64,000 nt of DNA from Desulforhopalus sp. GTDB taxonomy: Bacteria; Desulfobacterota; Desulfobulbia; Desulfobulbales; Desulfocapsaceae. The notes below the pieces were generated by a model that made no database searches, was not told the DNA's origin, and worked only from the letters and a program-made list of their open reading frames with translations. A program made the translations under genes and the position numbers. Shown piece by piece: positions 43,456-53,279 of the stretch. Each line of letters opens with the position of its first letter. Within the stretch, counting starts at the first letter, position 1. Where the stretch lies: contig JAOTRX010000008.1 in assembly GCA_030247675.1 (NCBI GenBank), forward strand, positions 62,001 to 126,000. Reading direction: 5' to 3'.

Positions 43456-44336
43456 TGGTAATAGTTTGTCAAGCCTTCGACAAGGCTGTACTGCGCTTCA
43501 TAACCCAGTTTTCTGAGAATGCCGATATCAGCAACCCAGTTGATAGGGTCACCTGCTCGGGTTTGACCGGAGAACTGGTATTCGACCGGATAATCGAACA
43601 GACCGTAAAAGACCGACACACTTTCTTCAATCGTTACTTCGCGGCCGTTGGCCACGTTGATGCACTGAGCATTGAAATCACCGTGTAGGGAGACAAAGTA
43701 AATGGCCCGACACAGATCACGGATATAGATAAAATCCCGGCTCTCCCTGCCGGTACCGAATAGCTCGATAGGCTTTTTCTTTTTGGCTTTGAGGAACAAG
43801 TCCCAGAAAAGCTGTTTTTTCAGCCCTTCCCCGAATGCTGAGAAAATGCGCAGGGAGCAGGTATTTAATTGAAAAAGCCTATGGAACTCTAAGCAGATTT
43901 GCTCGCTCATTTCCTTATGAAATCCGTAAGGTGAGACCGGGTCCAGGTGCACCGACTCGTTTATCGGCAAAGAAAGCGGATTACCATAAACAGCGGCGCT
44001 TGACAGATTGATGAACCGGCAACGAGGCTGATATATGCGGATGGCATCCAACAGCTTGAACACGTTCGCAGTATTCAACTGGAAATCTCGCATGGGGTTT
44101 TTCAGAGAATCCGGCACAGACGCCGCACCCGAGCAGTTGATACACACATGGAAAGACTGTTCTTTAAAAACGGCATGGAAATCGGCATTGGACGCATCAA
44201 TGAGGAAGTAGTGGTCACCCGCCTCATAGTCCACTACGACATCTGCGCCCCACACGGCAAGACCTTTTTTTAGCAAAAAACCGGCGAGATGTTTTCCAAT
44301 GAACCCTTTGCTGCCAACAATAAGATAGTTATTCAT
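43428..44336 (-). CDS. NAD-dependent sugar epimerase/dehydratase
   Basis: About 302 residues of the extended SDR family. Glycine motif LIVGSKGFIGKHLAG at the N-terminus; catalytic LSSAAVYG (Ser) and YGFHK (YxxxK); nucleotide-sugar part FGTGRESRDFIYIRDL. It acts on a nucleotide sugar such as UDP-hexose (4-epimerase, decarboxylase or reductase cannot be distinguished). It starts 1 base after the GT4 gene at 44338. Confidence 0.9.
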   Translation of the reverse strand: MNNYLIVGSKGFIGKHLAGFLLKKGLAVWGADVVVDYEAGDHYFLIDASNADFHAVFKEQSFHVCINCSGAASVPDSLKNPMRDFQLNTANVFKLLDAIRIYQPRCRFINLSSAAVYGNPLSLPINESVHLDPVSPYGFHKEMSEQICLEFHRLFQLNTCSLRIFSAFGEGLKKQLFWDLFLKAKKKKPIELFGTGRESRDFIYIRDLCRAIYFVSLHGDFNAQCINVANGREVTIEESVSVFYGLFDYPVEYQFSGQTRAGDPINWVADIGILRKLGYEAQYSLVEGLTNYYQWACEEDSK

Positions 44337-44337
44337 A

Positions 44338-45474
44338 TCACTTACTCAGTACTTTTTTAAAAACCGTCAATTGATAGTAAGGATTATACTTCTCATCAAT
44401 AACCCTATAGCATTTGTGGCGCACGACATCCCGGAGTACATCTTTTACGGACCAATCCAGGATCCTCCCGGCCAGGTCTTCCGCATCGTTTTCCCGGAAA
44501 AAGAATCCGGTTTCTCCGGGAATGATGGCCTCGAACTCGGGCATCTGGTTGGCAAAATTGTCATGCGTGCATACCGGCGTGCCGTGGCTCAGGCAATGGA
44601 TTGCGGTCAAACCAACATTACCAGGAGAAACACACAGATCCGCTAGACACAGGAGCGCGCTTAGCTTCTGTTCAACGTAGCAAGCACCGTAAAAATGCAC
44701 AGTAGGATCGGCTCCAGCCAGCGTTTCCAAGGAGGCCCTCTCCTCACCATCACCGATAATCAGCAGATTGTACCGGCAGACCTCCGCATTCAGACGCTTG
44801 TGGGCTTCGATCAACAAGTTAAGCTTCTTGGCCGGAGTCAGTCTGCCAATGAAAACGAGCAACGGCAAATTGGGATTCTTGAAAAATGGCAGGTGTTCGA
44901 ACTTGCATTGCTTACCATGGCCAGCTCGGGTGGCTAGGTGCTGTTCATACTGCAGCGAATTATAGATCACAGATAGAGTTTTATCTCCGAATCCATTCTG
45001 TTTCATGATGTCCATAGCCCGATGCCCGTAAAGCAGGTGGTGATGGGCGAGCCGGTTGAATGTAATGCGAAGACTCCTTTTGAGCCAGGACTCCTTACCC
45101 GAAAAGCCGTGCCCCCAAAACACGACCCGGATGCCATTCAGCCGAGCAATAGCCGCTGCAATCCAAGTAGAAAGGATGTTCATATCGCCCAGAAAGATCG
45201 CGGCATCGGGTTTATTGCGAAAGCAGTGCCGGATGACCCCGATCTGCCAGACAATCACATTGTTTTTCAACCTTATATTAATCAAGTTGTGCAAAACACA
45301 AGACTTTGATTTAAAGAATTCCTGACTGAAATCCATTTCGACAATTCCCTTGGCCATAGGTTTGCCGAAAAAGAAGTGGAATTCTAAATCGTTTTGGGTG
45401 GCGAGCAGTTCCCAAAGCCGCTGCCGATAATGAGGAGCGATGTTAGTAAAATAGTAAACCGTGGTCACTGCCAT
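44338..45474 (-). CDS. Glycosyltransferase family 4
   Basis: About 378 residues from ATG 45474 (MAVTTVYYFTNIAPHYRQRLW), which has AGG seven bases upstream; an ATG at 45507 is alternative. N-terminal APHYRQRLWELLA is typical of GT4 enzymes; C-terminal FIGRLTPAKKLNLLIEAH, IIGDGEERASLETLAG and SPGNVGLTAIHCLSHGTPV (EX7E region with Asn-Val for the first Glu). It is followed by the epimerase gene. Specificity unknown. Confidence 0.85.
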   Translation of the reverse strand: MAVTTVYYFTNIAPHYRQRLWELLATQNDLEFHFFFGKPMAKGIVEMDFSQEFFKSKSCVLHNLINIRLKNNVIVWQIGVIRHCFRNKPDAAIFLGDMNILSTWIAAAIARLNGIRVVFWGHGFSGKESWLKRSLRITFNRLAHHHLLYGHRAMDIMKQNGFGDKTLSVIYNSLQYEQHLATRAGHGKQCKFEHLPFFKNPNLPLLVFIGRLTPAKKLNLLIEAHKRLNAEVCRYNLLIIGDGEERASLETLAGADPTVHFYGACYVEQKLSALLCLADLCVSPGNVGLTAIHCLSHGTPVCTHDNFANQMPEFEAIIPGETGFFFRENDAEDLAGRILDWSVKDVLRDVVRHKCYRVIDEKYNPYYQLTVFKKVLSK

Positions 45475-45590
45475 TGGTTGCCTAAGGGAAATTGCGTCAA
45501 TGAACATTGAACAACGAAAAAGACATACCGTGGCGCCTGTATTACCAAATCATTAATTTTGTTTACCCGATGCATTGTTTACCCCAGTGT

Positions 45591-46622
45591 TCATTTCAAC
45601 CTCCCCAGAGAATAGCACGCGTTAATGACCGAAAGGTATTGTTGCGTTATATACGGCAATCCATACCTTTCTTCCGCCACCCTGCGCGCCTCCCGAGCGA
45701 TTCGTTCCCAGCCATTAAGCACTCTTTTTGCGGCAACAACCAGGGCATCAAAATCAGGATAATCCAAGTTCCAGGGATTCGAACCATAGGGGACAACAGC
45801 TCCTGCTTGCGATGGTACCAGTTCCCTCAACGCTCCTGTGTCGAAACCAATCACGGGGATGCCACAAGCCAACGCTTCAATCACAGTATTTGGGCAGGCG
45901 GCATTCACATCCAGAGACAAGTACACAGCCTCCTTATAGACAGAGGGCAGTTCCGACCGGGTAACCACGCCACGGTAATCGATTTGAGGGGAAAGCCGCA
46001 GCCGATTGCGGTTATCCTGAAAACTGCCATACAGAATAAGAGATTTGTAGTTCGAATGCTCAATCAGCCGGTCCTGCAGGTAATTCAGCAGATCAATCGC
46101 GTATGGAGAATAATCGAGGTTACCCTCCACGCAAAGGAGCGATACCGGCGCACCCGGCGATCGGGCGTGAGGGACGAAGGTGTCCAGATCGATGCCATTG
46201 TGTATAACGGTTTCCATGGCTCGGGAAAAGAAGCCTTTCCGGTGCCACCAGTCCAGGACAAATTTACTTTGGTAAATGACGGCGTCGGCAAAAAAGGAAC
46301 GGATGGTCTGCATGAGCAGGTTCCTTGTTTCGTTGAGTAACCATTGCTTCATACTGGTCTGGATCTTCAGGTGGAGCCAGTTCATTCCATCAAGCCTATG
46401 CACTATAGGCACACCTTTATTTCTCAATCGCCACAACCAGATCAATCTTTTTGTTCCTCCAACCACAAACACCACATCCGGTGTAACGTTATCCTCAAGA
46501 TATACCACTATCCAACCCATATTCTTAAGGGCCTTTTCAAATCGTATCTGGAAGCTACCAGGCCCTCCATGCCTCTGAGGTTTATGTGGAAATCCGATAG
46601 TGAGAGCCCTGCATTCTTTCAT
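45591..46622 (-). CDS. Glycosyltransferase family 4
   Basis: About 343 residues. N-terminal IGFPHKPQRHGGPGSFQIRF, then VIHNGIDLDTF and the C-terminal SLDVNAACPNTVIEALACGIPVIG containing the EX7E-type motif (N-T-V-I-E-A-L). No signal peptide. It lies 83 bases upstream of the GT4 gene at 45507 and is in the same direction. Specificity unknown. Confidence 0.88.
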   Translation of the reverse strand: MKECRALTIGFPHKPQRHGGPGSFQIRFEKALKNMGWIVVYLEDNVTPDVVFVVGGTKRLIWLWRLRNKGVPIVHRLDGMNWLHLKIQTSMKQWLLNETRNLLMQTIRSFFADAVIYQSKFVLDWWHRKGFFSRAMETVIHNGIDLDTFVPHARSPGAPVSLLCVEGNLDYSPYAIDLLNYLQDRLIEHSNYKSLILYGSFQDNRNRLRLSPQIDYRGVVTRSELPSVYKEAVYLSLDVNAACPNTVIEALACGIPVIGFDTGALRELVPSQAGAVVPYGSNPWNLDYPDFDALVVAAKRVLNGWERIAREARRVAEERYGLPYITQQYLSVINACYSLGRLK

Positions 46623-46765
46623 CTATTTACCTAGGGTTTGCTTAAAAAAATGCGCTGGCCTTTTGCATTCAAATATGCGGGCCTGGCAACTGTTCATTGT
46701 TTCGATCCCCTCTAGTGGAGGATAGAAAAATTATCAAAAATTCAAGCGCCCTATTGGATGATATT

Positions 46766-47656
46766 TTAGAACTCCCATCCATGGACAGTTACCTTTGGTG
46801 CCGTTTTTAATCTATCAACAACAAATGATTTGTTGCGGATAAATAAAGTATTCCCTAACCCAGAGTTCTTTCCGTTAAGGTTAATGAGTGTTCGGCTGAA
46901 TGGGTTGTATGAAAATGTTTCAAAACCGTAATTATACATCAAGTCAATAATTTGGGATTCATCGAATCCGTAACGCGAGCCATTTCCATTTAACTCCATA
47001 ATCACTGCATGCAACATCTGGTTGTTTAAGATTTTTTGTGAACCGTTAAGGACTGAAGTTTCATATCCTTCAACGTCAATCTTTATCAGTGATGGCAACT
47101 CACCTTGTAGAGCGGTATCCACTGCAGCCACCTCAACGTTAATGGTGTTGTCACATTGCTCACCAAACGCAAGCACGTGATTCATAGTGTCACTATCGCT
47201 GGTGAAAGTTATTGTTCCTTGTTGAACGCCTAAACCTTTGTTTATACATTTTACTTTTTCCTCCAAATGGTTAAGGCGCACGTTTTCGACTAATCTCTTG
47301 TAAGTGTTTGGAACGGGCTCGAATGCAACGCCTCTTGATCCAACAGCAGCACACGCAAGAATGGTATATGAGCCAACGTTTGCACCAATATCAACAAAAA
47401 GATCTTCGGCTCGTAAGAAATGGAGCAGAAATCCCATATCTGGAAACTCGTGGAGGCCAACGTAAATATTGCCGGTTAAACCTGTTTCTCCGTTTCTGAC
47501 CAAAAACTTCGAGCCATTAACCCAGTCATAGACAATTGCCCCTGAAACCAACCTACTTCCAATCTGCCACTTTATAAAATGGATAACAGAACTGAGCTTG
47601 TGCCCACGGTTTAACGGGTGATTTGCTATTAGCTTAATGATATTAAATAAATACAT
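46766..47656 (-). CDS. FkbM-family methyltransferase
   Basis: About 296 residues from ATG 47656, which has GAAGGAAG four bases upstream; the longer frame (47686) lacks a site. SAM-binding block DLFVDIGANVGSYTILACAA, then VAFEPVPNTYKRLVENVRLN and PSLIKIDVEGYETSVLNGSQ are the FkbM signature. It probably O-methylates a sugar of the polymer. This region is visibly AT-richer than the 37-41 kb segment. A second FkbM protein is encoded at 50863. Confidence 0.9.
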   Translation of the reverse strand: MYLFNIIKLIANHPLNRGHKLSSVIHFIKWQIGSRLVSGAIVYDWVNGSKFLVRNGETGLTGNIYVGLHEFPDMGFLLHFLRAEDLFVDIGANVGSYTILACAAVGSRGVAFEPVPNTYKRLVENVRLNHLEEKVKCINKGLGVQQGTITFTSDSDTMNHVLAFGEQCDNTINVEVAAVDTALQGELPSLIKIDVEGYETSVLNGSQKILNNQMLHAVIMELNGNGSRYGFDESQIIDLMYNYGFETFSYNPFSRTLINLNGKNSGLGNTLFIRNKSFVVDRLKTAPKVTVHGWEF

Positions 47657-47923
47657 CCGACTTCCTTCTTTTACAATCCAAGTCATCCTTTAAAACTATA
47701 CCAGAACATCTTTTAAAGCATGGCTACGCTTTAAATATTTCAGATCTTACTGCATCTTGAGAATCGCTTAATTGAAGTAAACCAACATCTTTTTACAAGA
47801 ATACATCCTCCAAAATCTTCCGACAGTCTCTTCCTGTCAGACATTTCCCCTGATGAAGACCCCATCTTGACTATGTCCCATTTTACTTAGCGTCATCACA
47901 AATTGTACTCAACAACAAACTGA

Positions 47924-49144
47924 TTAAGGCTTTTTAGAATGTTCAATCAGTCTACCCAATTGTTCAGTGTGCATGAATTCGACATCTGGCCAATTGTGTA
48001 TTATGCGCCGCAGGAGTTCCCTGAGCAGTTTAAGATTTTTATCCCGGTTCCGCACATCAATAAATCCGATGTAGTTAAGCCGGTGGGAGCCAATAATGGC
48101 CGGTTTCGACCATCGGAAAGCAGTCTGGATGCGCTTCAGGCACTCGTCAACCCAATCGATGCCTTCCATGAGACTTGGTTCAAAGAAACAGTTCCTGACC
48201 AGGAAAATCTGGCCGTCTCGGTTTTGCTGACCAGTAAAATGGTACTTTTTCCTGAATTGACGTTCGAGGGAAGGTTGATACTGAAAGGGTATGCCCTGTA
48301 AAAAGGACACCCCAAGAGTGTTCAACAAAGGCTCAATATCGGTGTCCCATAGGTAGCAAGGAGCGATGAATGACCGCGACCTGTAGCCAAAAATTTCTTC
48401 AAATATTCGAGTGCCATCCTCCAACATTTCACGGAGTTTTTCCTTCTGCTCATTAGTTTTGTAATCCAGGGAAGCCATTAAATTCTTCCTTTTGGAAATC
48501 GGGTTCCCCATGGACACCCCGAACAGGTGATGATTGAAAGCCTGCAAAAACTCTTTTCGCTGGGTGCTCAGCGCCTCCATCCACTGACCGACGTTCACAT
48601 GTTCACGACCGTGAAACTGCGGATAAAAGATACGGTTAGCCATCCCCTCACGCCATAAACTGAACGAGCGCCGATGACAGGGGTATCTTTGCAGTGTTTC
48701 GGTAAAGCGTTCGTAGTAATATACTTTGAAATCGCTTTCCCTTATCCTCTCGAAATCCGGATTGGCAACAACGGTATTGGCAGTAATGACGGGAGAATTC
48801 CCGCGCTTGTCATAGAAAGACGTTAATACTTCAAACAGGAGACTGAGATCATCTTCACTGGCCAAGGCATCGTAACGATTATATGGGTCAACATCGACTT
48901 TCTGTCCTGCTTGCAACAAGGCCCGATAAGCTTCTGGCGACGACATACGGATGCTTCCCCAATCATCGGATTCAATAACCACAATCCTACGACTGGAACG
49001 CCATCCAAGGGCGTTAAGCGCATTTCGAGCCAAGAGTCTTTTGGTTATCGAAAACAATTTCAGGGGACTATCGAATAATAACAAAGGCCACACTTTATCC
49101 CCATGAATTTTTCTTAAACAGCAGTGACTGAGGCGGGACGTCAA
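47924..49144 (-). CDS. Polysaccharide-deacetylase-like protein 2
   Basis: Up to 406 residues (TTG start; a GTG or TTG 15-30 codons in is equally possible). It shares with the 39472 protein IVVIESDDWGS, PQFHGREHVNV, RSFIAPCYLWDTD, LVRNCFFEPS, FRWSKPAIIGSHRLNYIGF and WPDVEFMHTEQL, so it is a divergent paralogue. Like that gene it carries the paired Asp of NodB-like folds. The two copies in one locus suggest two modified sugars or acceptor types. Confidence 0.78.
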   Translation of the reverse strand: MTSRLSHCCLRKIHGDKVWPLLLFDSPLKLFSITKRLLARNALNALGWRSSRRIVVIESDDWGSIRMSSPEAYRALLQAGQKVDVDPYNRYDALASEDDLSLLFEVLTSFYDKRGNSPVITANTVVANPDFERIRESDFKVYYYERFTETLQRYPCHRRSFSLWREGMANRIFYPQFHGREHVNVGQWMEALSTQRKEFLQAFNHHLFGVSMGNPISKRKNLMASLDYKTNEQKEKLREMLEDGTRIFEEIFGYRSRSFIAPCYLWDTDIEPLLNTLGVSFLQGIPFQYQPSLERQFRKKYHFTGQQNRDGQIFLVRNCFFEPSLMEGIDWVDECLKRIQTAFRWSKPAIIGSHRLNYIGFIDVRNRDKNLKLLRELLRRIIHNWPDVEFMHTEQLGRLIEHSKKP

Positions 49145-49174
49145 TTGTGATCACGAAATCAACTAGTGCTATTT

Positions 49175-50299
49175 TTCTGTTTATTAATTCAATATATTAA
49201 GCCGTGCATTGATTGCCGAACATTAAAGTGTATTTGGTCATTGGATGCCTAAAGAATGATTGTATCTTACTTGGTAGTTTCTGTAGAGATCGCATGATGC
49301 CATCAACTCTCTTGTATAGTTCCCATCCATTTTTAGTGGTTTGCCTGCCGATCTTATGATTTTTCAAATAATTCCAGACATGTTCATCGGGATTCAACTC
49401 GGGAGAATACGGAGGCAAATAGAAGAGTCTCAGTTTGCCTTGCGTGTTCTTGACAAAGTCACGAACCTCAGTGGATCGATGGACAGGGTGGTTATCAATA
49501 ATCAAAAAGATCGGCTGCGAGGCCCCGGCAATAAGTCGCTTAAGAAATGTGATAAAAACCGAGGAGTTCACGTTGTCTTCGGTAACCATGAAACGCATGA
49601 CGCCGCGCTGATTGATGGCAGAGATCAAATTCACTCTATGCCTGGCTCCTGTGGTCTTTACCACGGGTGTTTCCCCTCGTGGCGCCCAGGTGGTGCCAGA
49701 GTGATAATCAGAACGCACAGAAGATTCGTCGCCAAAGAAAATCTCAGCCTTCTGTTCACGGGCAAGTTTTTGAATTTCAGGAAAATCCTTAGCCATCCAT
49801 TCAACAACCAGCAGCTCGTCCTGCTGAAAGGCACGTCGCTGGGGACGTTGTGGGCTCAAACCAATTTTCTTCAGCAAACGGCCAACCGAGACTTCACTCA
49901 GTCGAACACCGAACTCTCGCTTGATCAACTCACGGATCATGCCGCGAGTCCACAGTGCAAACTCAAATTTCAGTTGCCGAGGATCAGCCCCCACAACCAA
50001 CTTGTAAATCTTCTTCAGATGGTGACCAGCAAGTTTCGGAGTCTTGCCGGGCGCCTTGCGCCTGCGAAGAGCATCTATGCCGCCTTCTCTATACTTCGCA
50101 ATCCATTCATAGATGCGAGGCCGGGTGAGCCCCAGGGCTTTGATAACTACCTCAGGGCTCTCACCGGCCTCAACTCGCTTTACAGCTCTGATGCGAATCT
50201 CTTCCAGCGCCTTTCGATCAATTTTTCTGCCGTCAAGTTCATTCATGAACGGAGTATAACATATGTACGCTAATTAATGAACTAATTAATAAAAGAACA
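49175..50299 (-). mobile_element. IS630-family insertion sequence (approximate limits)
   Basis: The transposase gene is bordered by imperfect inverted ends: TTCTGTTTATTAATTC at 49175-49190 and TAATTAATAAAAGAACA at 50283-50299 (TTCTTTTATTAATTA when reversed). IS630 elements duplicate a TA target; a TA lies at 49170-49171 but no clear TA abuts the right end, so the limits are tentative. Confidence 0.6.
49197..50246 (-). CDS. IS630-family transposase
   Basis: 349 residues, apparently intact. N-terminal helix-turn-helix (PEVVIKALGLTRPRIYEWIAKYREGG); DDE domain with D173 in IFFGDESSVRSD, D251 in FLIIDNHPVHRS and E288 in LPPYSPELNPDEHVW, the DD-E of IS630/Tc1-mariner relatives. It has no stop or frameshift, so it may be active. 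It interrupts the variable core of the polysaccharide locus between the second deacetylase-like gene and an IS3 remnant. Confidence 0.95.
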   Translation of the reverse strand: MNELDGRKIDRKALEEIRIRAVKRVEAGESPEVVIKALGLTRPRIYEWIAKYREGGIDALRRRKAPGKTPKLAGHHLKKIYKLVVGADPRQLKFEFALWTRGMIRELIKREFGVRLSEVSVGRLLKKIGLSPQRPQRRAFQQDELLVVEWMAKDFPEIQKLAREQKAEIFFGDESSVRSDYHSGTTWAPRGETPVVKTTGARHRVNLISAINQRGVMRFMVTEDNVNSSVFITFLKRLIAGASQPIFLIIDNHPVHRSTEVRDFVKNTQGKLRLFYLPPYSPELNPDEHVWNYLKNHKIGRQTTKNGWELYKRVDGIMRSLQKLPSKIQSFFRHPMTKYTLMFGNQCTA

Positions 50300-50311
50300 G
50301 ACGAGGGGGGA

Positions 50312-50760
50312 AGGAAGCCAAGTTTTTCCTGGTGAATTGTAGGTTGTGGAAAAGCTTAATGTATTCTGTAATCTCCTGGACGGCCTCTTGCCAGATTTTA
50401 TAATGACGATAAATAACGAGGTCGGTCTTCAGTGTTCCTCAAAGACTCACCAGGGGGTGTTATCGTAACAGTTTTCCAGCCTCTCGTGGACCGCATCTTG
50501 AACTGGTCAAGTAATTTCCTGTAATCATGTGTATAGTAATGGCTCCCACGATCCTTGTGGAGGATAAGCCCGGCTCTAGGACATTTGGCGTTCCCTCGAA
50601 AAAAGATGGCTGACCAGATTCTTCGTCATGCCAGTAGCCATGGTCAACCTACGAATCCCGATCACACAAACTCCTGTGTCCGACAAGATAGAGTCACTTC
50701 TGCTTCTTCCCGGAACTCTTTCATGTACCGGCCTTGAGTGATTTCTTCCATGGATAGCAC
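50312..50760 (-). pseudogene. Degenerate IS3-family transposase (OrfB) remnant
   Basis: Minus-strand fragments recover IS3-family OrfB pieces in shifting frames: MTKNLVSHLF (near 50629), then after a +1 shift RAGLILHKDRGSHYYTHDYR and KLLDQFKM, then ENCYDNTPW, and finally IWQEAVQEITEYIKLFHNLQ near 50350. At least three frame changes and internal stops separate them, so it is dead. It lies against the IS630 right end. Confidence 0.75.
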
Positions 50761-50862
50761 TTCCGTTTTGCCTACTAATATATTTTCAAAACTTTGGTGT
50801 CTATTTATTCAACTTACTCCATTTAGAGTCCTATTCAAAAAAACCAATTTCATAACCGCTCC

Positions 50863-51720
50863 CTAGTTGGAGATCTTATCGTTTTTAAATAATAAAATTG
50901 ATCTTTTGGCAAAATAACCGACAATCGAATACCCTTTTGTGTGAAGCAGTCGAATCACCTCAACTACAGTCGTCTCTTCGTTTATGCCTCTTTCAGGCCC
51001 ACAATCCACGCTAATGAATCTCGTTCGAGCCAAGGTCTTCACAGCACCTCTTAAAATTTCTGGCTCCGCCCCTTCAGCCTCAAGTTTAATCAACTTAATG
51101 ACAGCACCATCAACAAAATTCGATACATCATCTCTGGCCATGACATCATCTAAACTGAATACGGATATAGTGCTTTTACGTTCAAAATCCCTTGGCTCAA
51201 TCAGTGATGTATCACTCGTATTATTTTTAAAAAATATCTCTTTCTCGCCACTTTCCGCCCAGAGCGCTAAGTTCAAGGCTAGATATCTTTCATGCGATGT
51301 GTTGCGAAGTAGACACTGGAACTCCTTCTGATCCGGCTCAATTCCGATAGCTTTAGCCCGATAAGTCTCACAAACGAATTTGGAGACCTCACCAATATTC
51401 GCTCCGATATCTATTACAACATCTTCTGGTTGCAATCCAACCTCCGCAAGCATGTATTCGGAAGCCAGCGTCGACAATCTATGCGCCACTCCTTTCGAAA
51501 ATCTATGTATTCTCTCGGGCCTGCTAATCTCGATAGAATTGACATTTGATTCCAACACTAAAATAGAATCGTTTGCGCTTATGTAAGAAGCAGTAACTGG
51601 GTAACGAAAGATAATCGTGTTGAGGATCCGAAACCATCTCTCCCAACCACTCCCCGTCGCATGCCTAAGGAGTGAAGTCCCAACCCCATAAACATACCTT
51701 TTAGCCAATTCAAAGCGCAT
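50863..51720 (-). CDS. FkbM-family methyltransferase
   Basis: About 285 residues; GAGGTGG lies a few bases upstream of the ATG. SAM-binding segment DVVIDIGANIGEVSKFVC, then AIGIEPDQKEFQCLLRN and VIKLIKLEAEGAEPEILRGA, where the usual IKIDVEGYE is LIKLEAEGAE, losing the Asp. It may therefore have a changed active site or substrate. It is one of two FkbM proteins in the locus. Confidence 0.88.
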   Translation of the reverse strand: MRFELAKRYVYGVGTSLLRHATGSGWERWFRILNTIIFRYPVTASYISANDSILVLESNVNSIEISRPERIHRFSKGVAHRLSTLASEYMLAEVGLQPEDVVIDIGANIGEVSKFVCETYRAKAIGIEPDQKEFQCLLRNTSHERYLALNLALWAESGEKEIFFKNNTSDTSLIEPRDFERKSTISVFSLDDVMARDDVSNFVDGAVIKLIKLEAEGAEPEILRGAVKTLARTRFISVDCGPERGINEETTVVEVIRLLHTKGYSIVGYFAKRSILLFKNDKISN

Positions 51721-51765
51721 CTTACCACCTCATTATCCGTGTATGAAGTTATCCTTTTACAAAAC

Positions 51766-53079
51766 CTACACCACGGGCCGTGGCATTTCAGATTCCTGCT
51801 TAGAAGCAAGAATCTCTTTATACGCACCAAGTAGTTGTTTCTTGACTAGCTCCGGGGAATGCCTTTTCAGTGCCCTTTCACGCGCACACTCACCCAATGC
51901 ACGAGCAAACCCAGGATCATTCTTTAGTTGAGCAATAGCGCCCGCCAAACCAAGAGGATCCCCAGGCTGGACTAATATTCCGTCCTCTCCATCCCGAATG
52001 TACGAACCGCTTCCGCCAGCCAGCGTAGCCACACAAGGCATGCCCAAACACATCGCCTCCGCTAAATTATTCGGGCTATTTTCCATATATGAGGCCATCA
52101 CATATACATGAGCTTCACACATTTTCCGGATTAACGATTCTGGATTCAAGCGCCCACATAATTGAAATGATCGATCTGGAAAACGGACTCCCATTTTCTT
52201 CCGTGCCGCTTTCACGGACATAGAGCTGGATGAAATACCCGCAATAGACCACTCGACAGGGATGTCATTCTCATCAAGAAGCGCCGCCGCTTCGGCGAGC
52301 ACGTCAAAGCCCTTCATCAGAGAGTCTCCCAATGTGGTATGAACACGAAACGGTTCTGATGGATTCGGCGATAACCATCTGTTTTTATAGAAATCAGTCC
52401 GCAAAGCTCTATCTACATGGAAATAATGACAGGGAGGATTAATTAGCATCGAAATTCGCCGATCCCATTGTGTACGGCCAGAAATAAACTCCGCCTGTCT
52501 GATGTAAAGGTGCTCTCGTATCGCTTGTTTTTGTACGTGTCTTTTGTGATTGGCTACCCGCTTGGGAAACAAGGACTGCAAGCTTCCACCATAGTCGTAG
52601 AAAAAGGTACGCAAAAACAAGTCATCATATCCACCTTGGATATGTCTTTGAAAAGATCCAAGAATCCCCTGTAACGTCAAAAGCACTGGAATACCTTTTG
52701 AGCGAGCTTCCGGCATTAGCCCTCCGAAAGCCTTCTCTGTCCCGTGAATGTCAATAAGATCCGGACGCACCTTTTCTACAATTTCCCTTGCCTGATCCAG
52801 TATCGGCCCATCATCATGACCTACGTTAAATAATGAACGTGCCAGAAGCCGGGTGCGCCACGCTCGTGGCCTTATCGCATAACAGGTTAAGAAGTCGCTT
52901 TTTATTTCGGCCGGACCGTATGGATCGACATAAGCCACACTCAGTGTCACATCAGCGCAGACAATGCTTGCTAAACCCTCTAGCCATCCACCAGTGCCTG
53001 AATTTTTATGAGCCTCAACCATTGTTGGTGTAATGGGTTTGTTTACAAACCATAATACATCCATATTCATCACATTCAT
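51766..53079 (-). CDS. Glycosyltransferase family 4
   Basis: About 437 residues. N-terminal SGTGGWLEGLASIVCA (glycine-rich loop), LIDIHGTEKAFGGLM; C-terminal FQLCGRLNPESLIRKMCEAH and the EX7E-type ASYMENSPNNLAEAMCLGMP (E..9..E), then DGILVQPGDPLGLAGAI. ATGs at 53070 and 53064 are alternatives. Specificity unknown. Confidence 0.88.
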   Translation of the reverse strand: MNVMNMDVLWFVNKPITPTMVEAHKNSGTGGWLEGLASIVCADVTLSVAYVDPYGPAEIKSDFLTCYAIRPRAWRTRLLARSLFNVGHDDGPILDQAREIVEKVRPDLIDIHGTEKAFGGLMPEARSKGIPVLLTLQGILGSFQRHIQGGYDDLFLRTFFYDYGGSLQSLFPKRVANHKRHVQKQAIREHLYIRQAEFISGRTQWDRRISMLINPPCHYFHVDRALRTDFYKNRWLSPNPSEPFRVHTTLGDSLMKGFDVLAEAAALLDENDIPVEWSIAGISSSSMSVKAARKKMGVRFPDRSFQLCGRLNPESLIRKMCEAHVYVMASYMENSPNNLAEAMCLGMPCVATLAGGSGSYIRDGEDGILVQPGDPLGLAGAIAQLKNDPGFARALGECARERALKRHSPELVKKQLLGAYKEILASKQESEMPRPVV

Positions 53080-53279
53080 AGGCTCAGCGTCAACAACAGA
53101 AAATCTGCCGACATATCATATTGATACTTATTAAGGAGTACGTTGATTGCCAGACACAAAAGCAGTTGCTACTCCCTGAAAAGCGCTGATCGTGCTGCAA
53201 AATCTTGAAAGATATGTCCGGCAACCAATGACCGTCTTAATAATAAAAAAACAGTACACATGACACAATGAAGAACAAC

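Noticed and set aside
49341..50273. Plus-strand open frame of 310 codons opposite the transposase
   Set aside because: The minus-strand IS630 transposase has an intact DDE triad; the other frame has no family motifs.
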